A stretch of DNA of 64,000 nt from Aquilaria yunnanensis (GCA_039654915.1 CM077600.1:32869992-32933991); one strand, 5' to 3'. Shown: positions 36,048 to 47,800, counted from the first letter of the stretch. The notes: generated by a model from the sequence alone, not told the origin. Program-made: numbers and translations.

Positions 36048-37415
36048 TTATCTAGGTTCAAACTTGTCACTTGTTTTATTGTGAGCATAACAGAGGCAAC
36101 CCATGACCCGAAGATGATCTAGAGAAATTGTTTGACCAAACAAGGTTTCATAGGGACTCTTATTTTCCAAACTTGTAAGAGGGGTATGGTTAATTAAATA
36201 GGCAGCAGTTTGAACACATTCCCCCCAAAATTTGGTTGTCAATTTGGCTTGAAATTTTAAAGCTCTCACCACTTCCAATAGGTGACGATGTTTTCGTTCA
36301 ACAATCCTATTATGTTGAGGCGTATCAACACAAGTGGTTTGAAGCATGATCCCATTATTTTGGAAAAAATTAAGCATAGGACCAGTTGTAAGTTCCAAAG
36401 CATTATCACACCTAACTTGCTTAATGAGTTTGCCAAATTGATTTTTAACCAATGCATGAAAACATTCAAAGTGCATATGGACTTCAGATTTTCGTTTGAG
36501 CAAATATATCCATGTGCATCTACTAAAATCATCAACAATGGTTAAAAAATAATGTGCTCCTAATAAAGACGCAGCTTTGTAAGGGCCCCATACGTCCATA
36601 TGAACAAGATCAAAAGCATTTTTAGATTTATTTAAACCAAGAGAAAACATCTTCCTAGTCTGTTTTGCACTATGACATGCATCACAACAAAAATTACGAT
36701 TTCTAAGTGACAAATTTGAAACACAGGGAATGTGGGTAAATTTACTGAATGGGACATGGCCAAGACGTTGGTGCCAGACGGTGGGAGAAGTTTTTGAGTT
36801 GGCTATAGATGCCACAGGAATTTGGAGCTCCTTGAAGTAATACAACCCATCTCGCAATTCACCCCTCCCAATCAGCTTCTTCGAAGCAAGGTCCTGTATG
36901 ACACAAAAGGAAGGATAAAATGTCACTGAACAATTGAGCTGTTGTGTCAGTTTACTAACTGAGACAAGATTGCAAGTAAATGAAGGTATATAAAGCACAT
37001 CATGCAATTCTAAGCCAAGGGACACAATTGTTCGCCCTTTGGCATCCACTCCCAAACTTGCTCCGTTAGGTAACTTAACGCCAGGGAGATCTTCTCCTTT
37101 CTCCAAACTTTGCAACAGATCTTGACATCCTGTTAAATGCTCAGAAGCACTGGCGTCTAATATCCAACTGAAATTCTTATGACAAGTCTTACCAAGATAA
37201 TTGGCTTTTGCATCCTCTTTCTGTTTTGGTAGTAAGGCAAAGAGTTGTTGAATTTGCACCGGTGTCAGTTGCATATCATTGGCTGACTTTTCCTTGTCAA
37301 CAACAGAGACTTGATGGATTGAGGTTTGTCCGTCTTGGGATTCCTCTTCCCTTGACTGGATGGATTCTTCTTTTTGCCTGGCCACTAATCTGGATATCCA
37401 ATAATTTCGAAGCAT
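36048..37415 (-). pseudogene. copia protease and integrase
   Basis: A 455-codon open frame on the minus strand. The protease motif reads WILDASASEHLTG, where the family has D-S/T-G-A, so the active-site glycine is lost. The integrase has an HHCC finger (WHQRLGH ... CDACHSAKQ) and core motifs HMDVWGPY, VRCDNALEL and VERKHRHLLEVVRAL for the D, D and E residues. It ends at a stop in a tataaaaaaa run, where a one-base shift re-enters the frame continuing as KKFVFVGYPSGQKGY. The frame changes again before 35631. Confidence 0.9.
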
Positions 37416-38243
37416 TTTTCAGTAACATGCCCACTTTTTCCACAATGATTGCATTGTTCATTAGTATCCTTGCCTACATTATTTTTGCTAGTCCTTTTAA
37501 CATTGAAGGCTGCAGCCTCAGGCACTATGTTCCATTGTGTTACAACGTCTAGGTGTTTCTCTTCCTTGGTCACCAATGCATATGCCTTGTTGAGACTGGG
37601 CAAGGGCTCCATATTCAATATATGTGAGCGAACACTGTTGAAGTGTTCATTGAGTCCCATTAGGAACTGATGTAGCTTTTCAGCTTCTCGTTCTACAACA
37701 AGCTCCTTTGCGGCACCACAACTATAGTTTGGCATGTTAGAATATGTTGTAAATTCATCCCATAGTGGCTTCAACTTGGTGTAGTATACAGCCACCGAGA
37801 GTTCCTTTTGTTGCCTAAGCGCAAGTTTTCTCTTCAATTTATGAATTATAGGAGCATTGCTTTGAGAAAAACGTTCTTCCAAGTCAATCCACATGTCTCT
37901 AGCGGTGTCGGAATAAGCAACACTATTGTGCAGTTTTGGAGCAAGCGAATTAAAAATCCAAAAAATCACCATGGAACTGCACTTGCTCCCCGTTGAGTAG
38001 CTGACATGTGCTTCTTCTGGTTTTTTTATTGATCCATCCACAAAATCGAGCTTGTTTTTTGGCTTTAAGGGCATTGATCATCGCACATCGCCATGTTGGA
38101 TAATTCTCCCCATTGAGGAGACAAGTGACCAGGATAACTCCTGGACTATCAGACGCATTCAGGTGATAAGGGGAGGAGAGATCATTTCCAACAAACAGTA
38201 GCGAAGCCGAAGCAGACAGCGCAATAGCCTTGTTATCCACCAT
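37385..38243 (-). pseudogene. copia gag, frameshifted
   Basis: Two overlapping frames make up gag. 38243-37950 begins MVDNKAIALSAS and holds the N-terminus with LLNGENYPTWRCAMINALKA. 38074-37385 carries the UBN2-type core (DMWIDLEERFSQSNAPIIH, QFLMGLNEHFNSVRSHIL) and an intact CCHC knuckle CNHCGKSGHVTEKC followed by GYPD. A frameshift near 38060 separates them, and another joins gag to the protease frame. Confidence 0.9.
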
Positions 38244-38292
38244 GGCTGCGTTACTTGGTCTTCAATTTTTTTTTATACAGGTACAAATCAGA

Positions 38293-38304
38293 GCTCTAAT
38301 ACCA
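38293..38304 (-). other. Primer-binding site
   Basis: On the minus strand this reads TGGTATTAGAGC, the initiator-Met tRNA site with one mismatch. It abuts the 5' LTR. Confidence 0.85.
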
Positions 38305-38485
38305 TGTAAAATCTGAACTGAGTTTGTGTATGAACTTTAATTAATTGATAAACAACAGCAGTAGCCGAGATATATACATGTTGGATACTTGCATACACAG
38401 CAAGCAGAACAGGTAGAGTCTGACTCAATTACAAGAAACCAACTTCTAAGCTAACTCTACCTAAAGCTCCTATCATTATCTTAAC
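38305..38485 (-). repeat. 5' LTR of the copia element
   Basis: 181 bp, the near-identical partner of 33829-34010. It contains a gatatataca TATA-like motif. Confidence 0.95.
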
Positions 38486-38899
38486 ATAAGGCAAATTAAA
38501 AAAAAAAAATTGGATTGAGGCAACGACAATCGGAGGTAGCTAGAAAAACATGGGTGAACAATTCTGTAGAATCCAAACACTAGGGGGAGGAAACCCACAC
38601 CCACCCAGAATCGAAGGACAACCATTCTGATGAATGATGCTTTGATTTTTTTTTCCCCAATTTTAATTGAAGCTTCTAGTTTATTCACGGGAGTAACTTG
38701 TATTACTACAAAAGTTGGGGCCAAAGATTATAAGGAAGAAGGCTAAAAGGATAAGGTTAGGTATTTGTTATTTTCTTTTGTAATGGCAAATCACGGCATT
38801 AATTTTTTAAGTGAGTAAATGTAGACAGTTGAAACAAGGAGGATACAATTGTAGATTTGCCTATACCTCAGGGGATTTTGTAATTTTCTTTTTCTTTAT

Positions 38900-39690
38900 A
38901 GAAATGGAGATAACATAATTAGCCTTTTGGTGTGCATAATTTATTGCCCAAGGAGCCGGTCCATCTCAAATTGGCATGCCAAAGTCAAACAAGGTTAGGA
39001 ATTTATGAGCTGGTGATGTTTGACCTTGGTCTGTCCATACTATTTCCTCCGCTCTATTAACCTCACTCCATTTTCTTTTTTGACCTGTTTTTATTTTTCT
39101 TTAATTTTTTTGTATTTAATAGTTTGCTTTATTATATTGTCCTTTAAATTATTATTTTAATATTTACTTTGGACAATAACTTACCAAAAACTATGAATGA
39201 GTTCCAATTTAGGGCTTTTAAGTAAAGAGGAGTAGGGATATTAATTTATACACTTACCCGTGGGTACTCTACTCTAACATACCCGATGAGTAGGTTTTTT
39301 CTTTTTTTTTTTTTTCAATTGGATGGGTTTAGGCCGAGTTCGTGTATTTTTTATTTTTGTACCCTTGTGTATGGGGAGGGTATGGGTTTAGAGGTCCACC
39401 CAGCCCATACCCTACCCTCATATTATACATATTATATATACATACCAAATTTCATTCCTATACAACCCAAATATGTAATATAATTTTAACATAGTAAACC
39501 CTAAAATTCACAATCATATAACTAGGATGCATTTTTTTCGGTTATGTTGTATATTCAAACGTGTCATGCGTTATTTAGTTTCAATTTTATATTATGTGAT
39601 CATTTGTATGGGTATTGCAGGTGCAATTTATAAGAAAATATAAGTATTCTATTTGTATTCTCCAGACTATAAAATTTTTGTATTAGTTTT
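38900..39690. other. AT-rich spacer, no gene seen
   Basis: Non-coding DNA between the outer MULE and the minus-strand Athila-like remnant. It includes a T-rich run at about 39297-39316 and a stretch rich in taccc/gggta phrases at 39250-39420 that may be a decayed MITE. Confidence 0.35.
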
Positions 39691-39729
39691 CTTTGACAAA
39701 AAATATCCCCCACATACATCTAAATGAAA

Positions 39730-40306
39730 AAATTCAAAACACTTTTTATCTCATTATCAGGTGTGCATCTTCGAAATATCTGATCATGGCAATATTTGAA
39801 AAAACAAAGGTCATCCTAATAAAAATTTTTCACCTTATATAAAAAATTCTTCTTATCTTGAGTACTATAATGGGCTAGCATCTGTCATGTCACCAAAAAA
39901 TTGATAATATTAGCAATCCAAGGTATTGTAATGGCAGAGAATAAAAATTTATCAGGAAAACAATCATTTTTTGGTGTGGCCTCAATTGTAGATTCGTCGT
40001 CAACCTTAACAAATGGTCAACGACAATATTTTCGTTATATTTCTTATCCTTGATCACATTATTAAATCCTTAAAGTAATAAGATCCAATGTATCAATCTT
40101 GATTTAGCATCTTGCTTTAACATAAGATAACTGGCAGCAAAATAGTCGATGTAAACAATGGTCGTTGAACTAATTAGATAAGAGTGAAATTATCCAATGC
40201 AAATTCTACTGTAAGTAGTTCCTTTTCAATAGTAATGTAATTCATTTGTGCACTATTCAAAGTTCAACTTACGTATGATTTACTTTTCTTCTTTTGTCCT
40301 AAAACA
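39730..40306 (-). pseudogene. Athila-like RNase H end and integrase start, broken
   Basis: On the minus strand, degraded but ordered peptides follow the RNase H path: TTIVYIDYFAASYLMLKQDA, then IHWILLL, IKDKKYNENIVVDHLLRL. These are followed by the integrase entrance (KFLL..FQIL, DQIFRRCTPDNE-like). Several stops and shifts intervene. Confidence 0.65.
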
Positions 40307-40314
40307 GCACCAAC

Positions 40315-40510
40315 TAGGGGTGGAACGAGCCGAGCCGAGCTCGAACACCCCTAGGCTCGAAGCTCGGCTTGTTTAGAATTGGCTCGGCTCGAGTTCGACG
40401 AGCTCAGAAAAATGGGCTCGAAGCTCGACTCGAAAAAGCTCGAATTTGACTCGACAAGCTCGAAGCTCGAATCAGGCTCGATAAGCTCAAAGCTCGAATC
40501 AAGCTCGAAT
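40315..40510. repeat. hAT left terminal and subterminal repeats
   Basis: The terminal TAGGGGTG is followed only about 27 bp later by its inverted copy CACCCCTA (about 40349-40356), so the extreme end could fold back. Repeated gctcgaa and ctcggctcg phrases follow. Confidence 0.8.
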
Positions 40511-40996
40511 TGAGAAACATGTTAAAGTTTTGATAACAAACAAAAACCAAAAAAAGATCATACAACTTAATAATTTAGTCCAACTGAACATAAAGTTAAC
40601 TAAGCATAATCCAAGTTCAACGATCAATAAACAAGGAAGTTCATAAATCATTCAAATTAACAAGTCAATTCAAAGTTTTCAAGTTCATTCCAAGACAGTG
40701 AAGGTTAGCTTCTTCATTTCTTGTCCAGCCAGCAATAGCATCTGAATCTTCTTCATATCAATTGAATACCTGTAATGGTGATTCATGTACCAAAAACAAA
40801 ATGTATACATTATTTCTATAAATCTTGTATATTAAAACAAAGAAGAAATCAAGATAGAAGATGGAATTTGTACAAAAAAAATATGTACATACTTTTAGCC
40901 CTTAGCACTCCTGTCATGTTCTGTCGTAGCAATAATGGTAGGCTAGAGATATAAGTTTTTTTTTACATTCAGGCTTAACTTCTGTTTCTGGGTATA
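40511..40996. other. hAT 3' flank (left arm), non-coding
   Basis: AT-rich hAT sequence between the left subterminal repeats and the gypsy insertion. It lies downstream of the minus-strand transposase. No gene is seen. Confidence 0.5.
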
Positions 40997-41001
40997 GTAG
41001 T

Positions 41002-41973
41002 TGATAGCCAAAGGCTATTGCCTCCTCGGTAGTAACTCCCTGCCAGAATATTGGCCGAGGAGTCTGGCGTCACCCAAGAGAGGATCTTTTTACGGACCTC
41101 GGAAGGTGCAAAGTCAAACACTATGAGCTCGAGACTTCGGTTAGCTCGTCAGGAATTCCGAGGACAACACCGTCTCCATCGAGGGGCTAAACTGACTGCC
41201 TCCGGGTAAGAGATCCATCTCTCTGAAGCAAGGGAGAATCTCCCCGAAGGCAGAGGCCCCGAAGAGGATCTTCCCCGAACAAGAAACACCTGAGCAAGGG
41301 TATCCCCTAACTATGGGTGTGAGTCCCGAAGAAGGTGTTCATCAAGGGAACTCCCAGAACTATGGGATAGATCCCGAAGGAGGTGCTCGCACCAAAGGAC
41401 GGATAGAATCCGAAGAGGGTGCACGCACCGAAGGGCGACCTCGCCCAGGGGACCTCGAGAGTACGGTATGAGCATTTAAGGAGCCTTTGACATGTCGCCC
41501 ACAAGCCCTACACGTCACATCTGAACGGCGAACTGACACGCCGCAGCCGCCCCCGTCCTGACACAACCCGTCCGGGTCCAGGGCTAAAGGAGGCTGCAAA
41601 CGGCTGCCTGTCCCCTAGGTCCAAAACTACAGATCAAATCCGACCGAACACGTGTCATGATCTGAACGGACCAGCTACTCCTATAAATACTAGGAAATGG
41701 GACTGGGCAAAGGATGGGCATTTTCCTCCCTCTGAGAAAACACAAAACAGGCAAGACACTTGATCCCTTAGTGTTCTTCCTCCACTTTCACTCAGAAAAC
41801 TGACTTGGGCGTCGGAGGGTCCTCCTCGGAAAAGCAAACCGGGGACCTCCTAACCTCTTCTTTGAGCTTTTCAGGCACGCTCAGCTGGGAAACCAGAGCT
41901 CCAGGCGCTTGCCTCCTCAGGAAGTCTCTCCGCCTGTCAACATGACAGCAAACGAAGATGCCTTGGGGCATCA
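41002..41973 (+). repeat. 5' LTR of the Tat element
   Basis: 972 bp, TGATAGCC...GGGGCATCA. It contains an ACGT-core G-box (CACGTG at about 41649) and a TATA box 40 bp further on. It ends one or two bases before the primer-binding site. Confidence 0.97.
41692..41699 (+). promoter_or_regulatory. TATA box of the 5' LTR
   Basis: The sequence tataaata lies about 40 bp after a CACGTG motif. The same site recurs at 51888-51895 in the 3' LTR. Initiation about 30 bp downstream would place the first AUG of the transcript at 41942. Confidence 0.8.
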
Positions 41974-44900
41974 TTTGGCGCCGTCTGTGGGAAACTACTC
42001 CCAGGTAGCTGTTGTCAAAACTCGGCGTTCGAAGGACAAAGGACTCCCGAAGTCCCCATCCGCGCCTGAAAACCAACCAACTACCGAACAAAGTCCCCCA
42101 GAGACTTCCTTTCCTGAAGAGGAACGCCCTCTGGTCATCACCATGGGTTTTTTACGAGACTTTCAGAGGTCCGTTGTGGCTGAAATGACACAACAGATAG
42201 ACCGAAGGTGGCCGCAACCAACCCAGGCGCAAAAACCCACTCCGCCAGCACGACCTCGGGAGAAAAGCCCAAGGGCAACCCATCATAGCTCGGGAAGTGG
42301 GGAGCCGCGGGAAGAGTCCTCGACAGATAACTTGCCCCTTGGGGCACGGCTGGCGGAAAGAGCAAGGTCTGAACGACCTGAAGTCCCGTTCAGAAGAAGT
42401 TTGTCGCCAGAGGCAAAGTCCCCCTCACCCCGGTACCGAAGCCGCTCCCCGAAGAGACAGCAACAGTCCTCTTACCGAAAAACCTCTAAGCACCAAGAAG
42501 AGGAGCCCAGTGCTACACTCCTCCTAGAGAAAGTCTTGGCAAGACTGGAGAGAGTGGAACAGCAGGTGGCACGCAAGCCTGTTTGGGCCAGGTTAACTGA
42601 AACCGTCTCTGGAGATGAAACTCCTTTCGCCCGAACAGTGGTCGAGGCGGTCATGCCAAGTGATTTCAGGCTACCTCGGCTAGAGACCTATGAGGGTCGG
42701 ACTGATCCCCAGGCCCACCTAACAAAGTACAAACGCAGCATGGTGCTACACGGGGCTGATGATGCTACACTCTGCAAGTGCTTCGAAGTCACCATCGCAG
42801 GACTAGCAACTGCCTAGTACAATTCCCTGCCTCCCGGAAACATCAGGGGGTTCCAGGAGCTATCCACAGCGTTCACCCAACAGTTTATTGGGAGCAAGCC
42901 GACGGCGAAGATGCCCGTCCAGATGTTCGACATAGCACAAAGAAACGGGGAGACCATCCGTGACTATGTCGAGAGGTTCAACAGAGAGGCCCTCAGTGTT
43001 CCGGACTTTCGTCCCGAAATCCGCATCCTCGCCATGATAAGGGGCCTCCGGAGGGATTCGCACTTGTTTTATGAATTCTCCAAAGATCCCCCGGACACGC
43101 TGGGAGAATTCTACCGAAGGGCTGAACAACATATGACAGCCGAAGAGCTGAGAATGACAGGACCAAAGGCTGACCATATTCACGCTCGTGGCGAAGGGTC
43201 CAGCCAGCAAGCCCGGTGTCCAACGGAACAGTTAGGCCGACCTCGGAGAGCGCGAGTAGGAGGAAGGAAGCCCCAAAAGTTTACACCTCTGAGCACCACA
43301 AGGGCTAACGTCCTCATGGCGTTGGAAAAACAGGGGGCTCAAATCCAACGACCGAGGGGCATGACTGCTAACAACAGAAGGAACATGAAGAAGTTCTGTC
43401 AGTTCCACCGTGATCACGGTCATGACACCGAAGACTGCTTTCAGCTGAAAAAGTACATCGAATCACTGATAAAGCAGGGCCAGCTTCAGCGTTATTTGAG
43501 AATGCCTTCCCCGAAGGGGAAGAAGGAGGAAGAAGGAAAGCCCGATGACGAGGATTACGATTCAGACAGGCGAAGGAACCGAAGTCCGAGAAGGCGTCCT
43601 CCACCTTCGGCAGGAGTAATACAGACGATCACAACCGGACTTCCATCCTCGGAAAGAAAAAGAAGGGCCAGAGAGATAGCGGTGATGGAATATCAGAGCC
43701 CAACGAAAAAATTGGCCCGCGAGGATGGCTTCACCATCGTATTCCCCCATGACGATCCATTGCTGATAATGGCGAGGATAGGAAACTGGGACGTCAAGAG
43801 GGTACTGCTGGACAATGGGTCAAACGCAGACGTCTTGTTCTCACATTTGCTGCCAAGCTTGGGCGTATCCAGGAGTGACCTCAAGGCTGTTACTTCACCC
43901 ACGTTCGGCGTAGGACCATCTGAGCTACCTGTCCTCGGGTGGATCGACCTCCCCTTGATGATGAAAGGAACTTCGGAGAAAGGAACTGCTGAGTTGTTCG
44001 CCTCTACCATGGCAAGATTCATAGTCATGGATGTCCCTTCGTCATACAACGCCATCCTCGGCAGACAGACACAGGAAAATTTGCACATTCGCCCTGATGT
44101 AAAGTACTTGACCGTCACCTTCGCCACCAAAGGAGGAGACGCAAAGATCTTCATTGATCAAGGCGAGGTGAGAAAGGTGTTCGTCAGAGCACGAAAGGCT
44201 CCAGCAAGCAACTTAGCACTTGCTGTAGAAGCAAAAGAGCTGGAAAGGGGCGAGGCAGAAGATCCCACAAAAGCGGAAACAGAAGAAGTAGAGCTTGTCC
44301 CAGGCCATAATACCCGAATAGGGAAAAGCATGGCCGAAGGAGACAAGGAAAAACTTGTATCTTTTCTGCTTGCAAATAAAGATCTGTTCGCCTACTCGCC
44401 GAAGAACATGCCAGGGGTAAACCCTTGCGTAATCCAGCATAGCCTCAAAGCGAGTCCGGAAGTAAAACCTGTCCGGCAAAAGAAACGGAGCATCTCGGCT
44501 CACAAAAATGACTTCGTCAAGACCGAAGTCCAGCGTCTAATAGACGCTAGCGCTATCCGAGAGGTAAACTACCCCGAATGGCTAAGCAACGTGGTAATTG
44601 CCACAAAAGAAGGAAGTAGTAAGCTCCGGATGTGCATCGACTTCAGAAATTTGAACGATGCTTGCCCGAAAGATTCATATCCTCTTCCGCCAATAGACCA
44701 ACTGGTAGACTCAACAGCCGAGTACGGGCTCCTAAGTTTCCTGGACGCTTTCAGTGGGTATCATCAGATAAGGATGAACCCCGAAGATGAAGAGAAGACT
44801 GCCTTCATCACTGAGGGAGGAACATATTGCTATATCAGGATGCCCTTCGGACTAAAAAATGCAGGAGCCACCTACCAGAGGCTGATGAATAAAGTCTTCA

Positions 44901-47470
44901 AAGACCAAATGGGGAGGAACATAGAGGTGTATGTTGATGATATGATAGTCAAAAGCAAACTGCCTGGCTACCACGTTGAAGATTTAGAGGAAACCTTCCA
45001 AAAACTCAGAGCCTTCGGGATCCGCCTTAATCCTGAGAAATGCATCTTCAGAGTGACCTCGGGAAAGTTCCTTGGGTACATGGTATCCGAAAGAGGCATC
45101 GATGCTAACCCCGAGAAGATTAAGGCTCTACTCGAATTCCGAACTCCTGCCACAGTCAAAGACGTGCAAAGACTCACCGGAAGAATAACCTCTCTGAGCA
45201 GGTTTATTTCCAGGTACGAAGATAGGTGTCGACCCTTCTTCAAAGTGCTCACAAAGGCAGCAAAGATGGAAGGCGACCTCGGAAGGAATGGTCATCCTTG
45301 GGATGAAGATTGCCAAAAAGCCTGGGAAGAACTCAAAGTCTACTTGGCCGGCCTGCCGACTCTGCGGCAACCTCGGGAGGGAGAGCCCCTCGTATTATAC
45401 CTCGCCGTCACACAAAAAGCTGTGAGCTCGGTCCTCGTGAAAGAAGAAGGGCCAAAGCAATGGCCGGTCTACTATGTCAGCAAGTCCCTGCATGGCGCCG
45501 AAGTCAGGTACCCTTTGCTTCAAAAAGCTATATACGCCTTAGTGCTTGCAGGGAGAAGGCTGCGGCCATACTTTCAGGCTCACCCCATTATCGTCCGAAG
45601 TACCCTGCCTCTACGGGATGTTATGAGGAAAGTTAATCACTCGGGAAGGCTTTCCAAGTGGTGTATAGAGCTTGGCGAACACGACATCACGTATGAACCC
45701 CGGAAAGCTATAAAAGCTCAAGCTTTGGCAGACTTCATCGCCGAAGTACCGAACACCGAGGAGGGACATTTGTTTTCGGGCGAAGACGAGCCAGAATGGA
45801 CGTTATATGTTGACGGGGCATCAGGATCCGAACACCAGGGAGCTGGAGTGATTATTAGAGGCCTCGAAGGCCTAGAAGTAATGAAGGCCATCAAGTTCAG
45901 TTTCAACGCCACCAACAATATGGCCGAGTATGAGGCCCTCATACCAGGATTACGCTTGGCCAGAAAGATTAGCGTGAGAAACCTGAAAGCCCACAGTGAC
46001 TCCCAGCTGGTGGTCCGGCAAATGGCAGGGGACTATGGCGCGAAAGACCCGACCTTGACGAAATACCATGAGTTGGTAACAAAGCTTATTCGGGAGTTTG
46101 ACGTCGTGAAAATCGAGAATGTACCCCGACGAGAAAATGCTGAGGCAGACTGTTTGGCGAAGTCGAGAACTTGCACCGAGGTGCTAAGCCACCCCAGCAT
46201 CACAGTACTAAGCATAGCGACCTCGAGGAAAGGATGGAAAGAACCAATCAAAACGTATCTCGCAACCAACACACTCCCCGAAGACCCCAGCGAAGCCGCA
46301 AAAGTGCGAAGGCGCTCCGGACGTTTCTTCTTAATTGGAGAAGAACTATATCGGCAAGGATATGCAAATCCACTACAGAGGTGTGTTAGTGAAGAGGATA
46401 CTGAAATGATCCTCGAAGAAGTTCACGAAGGTGCCTGTGGTTCGCACATCGGAACCGACGCCCTGGCAGCAGTGATACTTCGCCAAGGATACTTCTGGCC
46501 TACCCTGAGAAAGGACGCCAAGCAGTTCGTCCAGAAATGTGGTAGTTGCCAGAGACAGGCGAACATCCAAAGAACACCCTCGGAGTTCGTGACTTCGGCA
46601 GACTATCCTTGGCCCTTCGCAGTTTGGGGCATAGATCTCATTGGGCCACTCCCAACGGCGCCTGGAGGCGTAAAGTTCTGCGTAGTAGCAGTTGACTATT
46701 TCTCTAAGTGGGTCGAGGCAGAACCTCTGACAACTATCTCGGCAAAAGAAGTGCAGAAGTTCGTATGGAAAAACATCGTATGCAGATTTGGCATACCGAG
46801 GGTGCTCGTAGCGGACAATGGATCCCAGTTCATAGACAAAGGATTCCAAGAGTTCATTAGCGACCTCGGGACAAAAATGCACTTCGCCCTAGTAGCTCAC
46901 CCCCAAAGTAATGGGCAGGTAGAAGTATCTAACAGGACCATAAAAGATGGTCTGAAAAAAAGATTGGGAGAAGCAAAAGGGAAATGGCCAGGAGAACTCC
47001 AAAGCGTGTTATGGAGTTACCGAACAACACCCCGAAGAGCCACAGGGGAAACGCCCTTTTCACTCATCTTCGGTATAGAGGCCATCATCCCTGTCTAGGT
47101 AGTACAACCGTCAATACGAGTCCAAGTGTTCGATGAAAAAGGAAATGACCTCGGCCTGAGAACCAAGCTCGACCTCGTCAACGAACACAGAGAAGTAGCT
47201 GAGCTGAGAAGAAAAGCTTTCCAGCAAAGAGTGGCAGCAGCCATAAACTTACGCGCCAGGCCAAAGGGAATAAAGAAGGGAGATCTCGTTCTCCGAAAGG
47301 CTGAATTCGCACCCCGAAAGCCGTCCCACGGGGTACTTCGTGCAAATTGGGAAGGACCGTACCTGGTACTTGCCGAAGTACGAAAAGGAGTTTATAAGCT
47401 CGGTGATGCCAAAGGCATAGAATTAAAAAACACTTGGCACTCAGAGGCCTTGAAAAAATTCTATGCCTAA
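41942..47470 (+). pseudogene. Tat gag-pol polyprotein with two in-frame TAG codons
   Basis: One reading frame of 1842 codons from ATG 41942 (caacATGac) to the stop at 47468, broken only by TAG at codon 292 (42815-42817, in gag) and codon 1719 (47096-47098, in the integrase C-terminus). Order: basic, proline-rich gag N-terminus; gag core with IAQRNGETIRDYVERFN; CQFHRDHGHDTEDC knuckle (from residue 486); protease LLDNGSNADVLF (Asp 624); RT with YVDD at 997-1000; decayed first RNase H; second RNase H WTLYVDGASG (Asp 1291); integrase finger HEGACGSH...CGSCQR and catalytic Asp 1565, Asp 1625 and Glu 1661 with a D-35-E spacing. ATG 42143 is an alternative start. All catalytic motifs are present, so the copy is young but disabled unless stops are read through. 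Confidence 0.93.
41976..41993 (+). other. Primer-binding site
   Basis: TGGCGCCGTCTGTGGGAA, a form common in plant gypsy elements of the Tat group, starts two bases after the LTR. I cannot assign the tRNA with confidence. Confidence 0.8.
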
Positions 47471-47565
47471 AAAGTTTGGGGGGAAAGTTGTATTGCACAA
47501 GTTGGACAAATTTGTCTAAGTAAAAAGTTCTGAAGAAGTACAAAACAAGAGTCTCACGAAAGCAA

Positions 47566-47800
47566 TAGCCGAGGAAAGCAAAAGTATGGCTTTCCGAAGT
47601 CCCTTGAGCGAATATGTTCGGGACAAAGGAAAGCAAAAGTATGGCTTTCCGAAGTCCCTTGAGCAAATATGTTCGGGACAAAGGAAAGCAAGAGTATGGT
47701 TTTCCGAAGTCCCTTAAGCGAATATGTTCGGGACAAAGGAAAGCAAGAATATGGTTTTTCGAGGTCTCTCGAGCGAATTATGTTCGGGACAAAGGGAAAC
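47566..47800 (+). repeat. 55-bp tandem repeat, about four copies
   Basis: The phrase cgaagtccctt-agcgaatatgttcgggac, then aaaggaaagcaa and tatgg-tttc, repeats with starts at 47595, 47650, 47705 and 47760, a period of exactly 55. It lies between the ends of the convergent gag-pol and antisense genes. Confidence 0.9.

Larger units (their letters stand above)
33829..38485 (-). mobile_element. Ty1-copia retrotransposon, 4.66 kb, inactive
   Basis: Short LTRs (33829-34010 and 38305-38485) open TG and close CA and flank a minus-strand gag-pol. The perfect 5-bp duplication TAAGG (33824-33828 and 38486-38490) shows it is a complete insertion. The LTRs differ at only about five or six positions. The coding part needs several frame corrections. 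The ~180-bp LTRs and compact size suggest the Ale/Retrofit group, a weak inference. Confidence 0.95.
22823..38890. mobile_element. Outer MULE (non-autonomous), split by nested insertions
   Basis: The left end reads ggaaaaattacctggaccct and continues through ggtataagcaaatctaca. Read inward, the right end is aagaaaattacaaaatcccc, continuing through ggtataggcaaatctaca; inverted similarity extends about 80 bp. A 9-bp repeat TTTCTTTAT flanks it exactly (22814-22822 and 38891-38899). Its own sequence is only 22823-23443, 33381-33828 and 38486-38890 (about 1.46 kb); the rest is a second MULE and a copia element. No MULE transposase is seen. It carries an unexplained coding-like segment at 33420-33800. 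Confidence 0.75.

Noticed and set aside
36282..36545. Plus-strand frames within the copia and Athila remnants
   Set aside because: They lie opposite clear minus-strand pol domains and have no motifs.
41307..41837. Minus-strand frames in the Tat LTRs (also at 51513-52043)
   Set aside because: They recur identically in both LTRs, lie over the promoter and carry no motif. They are shadows of LTR sequence.
42860..46882. Many minus-strand frames opposite gag-pol
   Set aside because: They mirror the strongly coding plus strand and show no domains of their own.
42911..47470. Endogenous pararetrovirus as the source of the gypsy-like polyprotein
   Set aside because: It has LTRs, primer-binding site, integrase with D-35-E and a target-site duplication, and no movement or coat protein domains. 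It is a retrotransposon.
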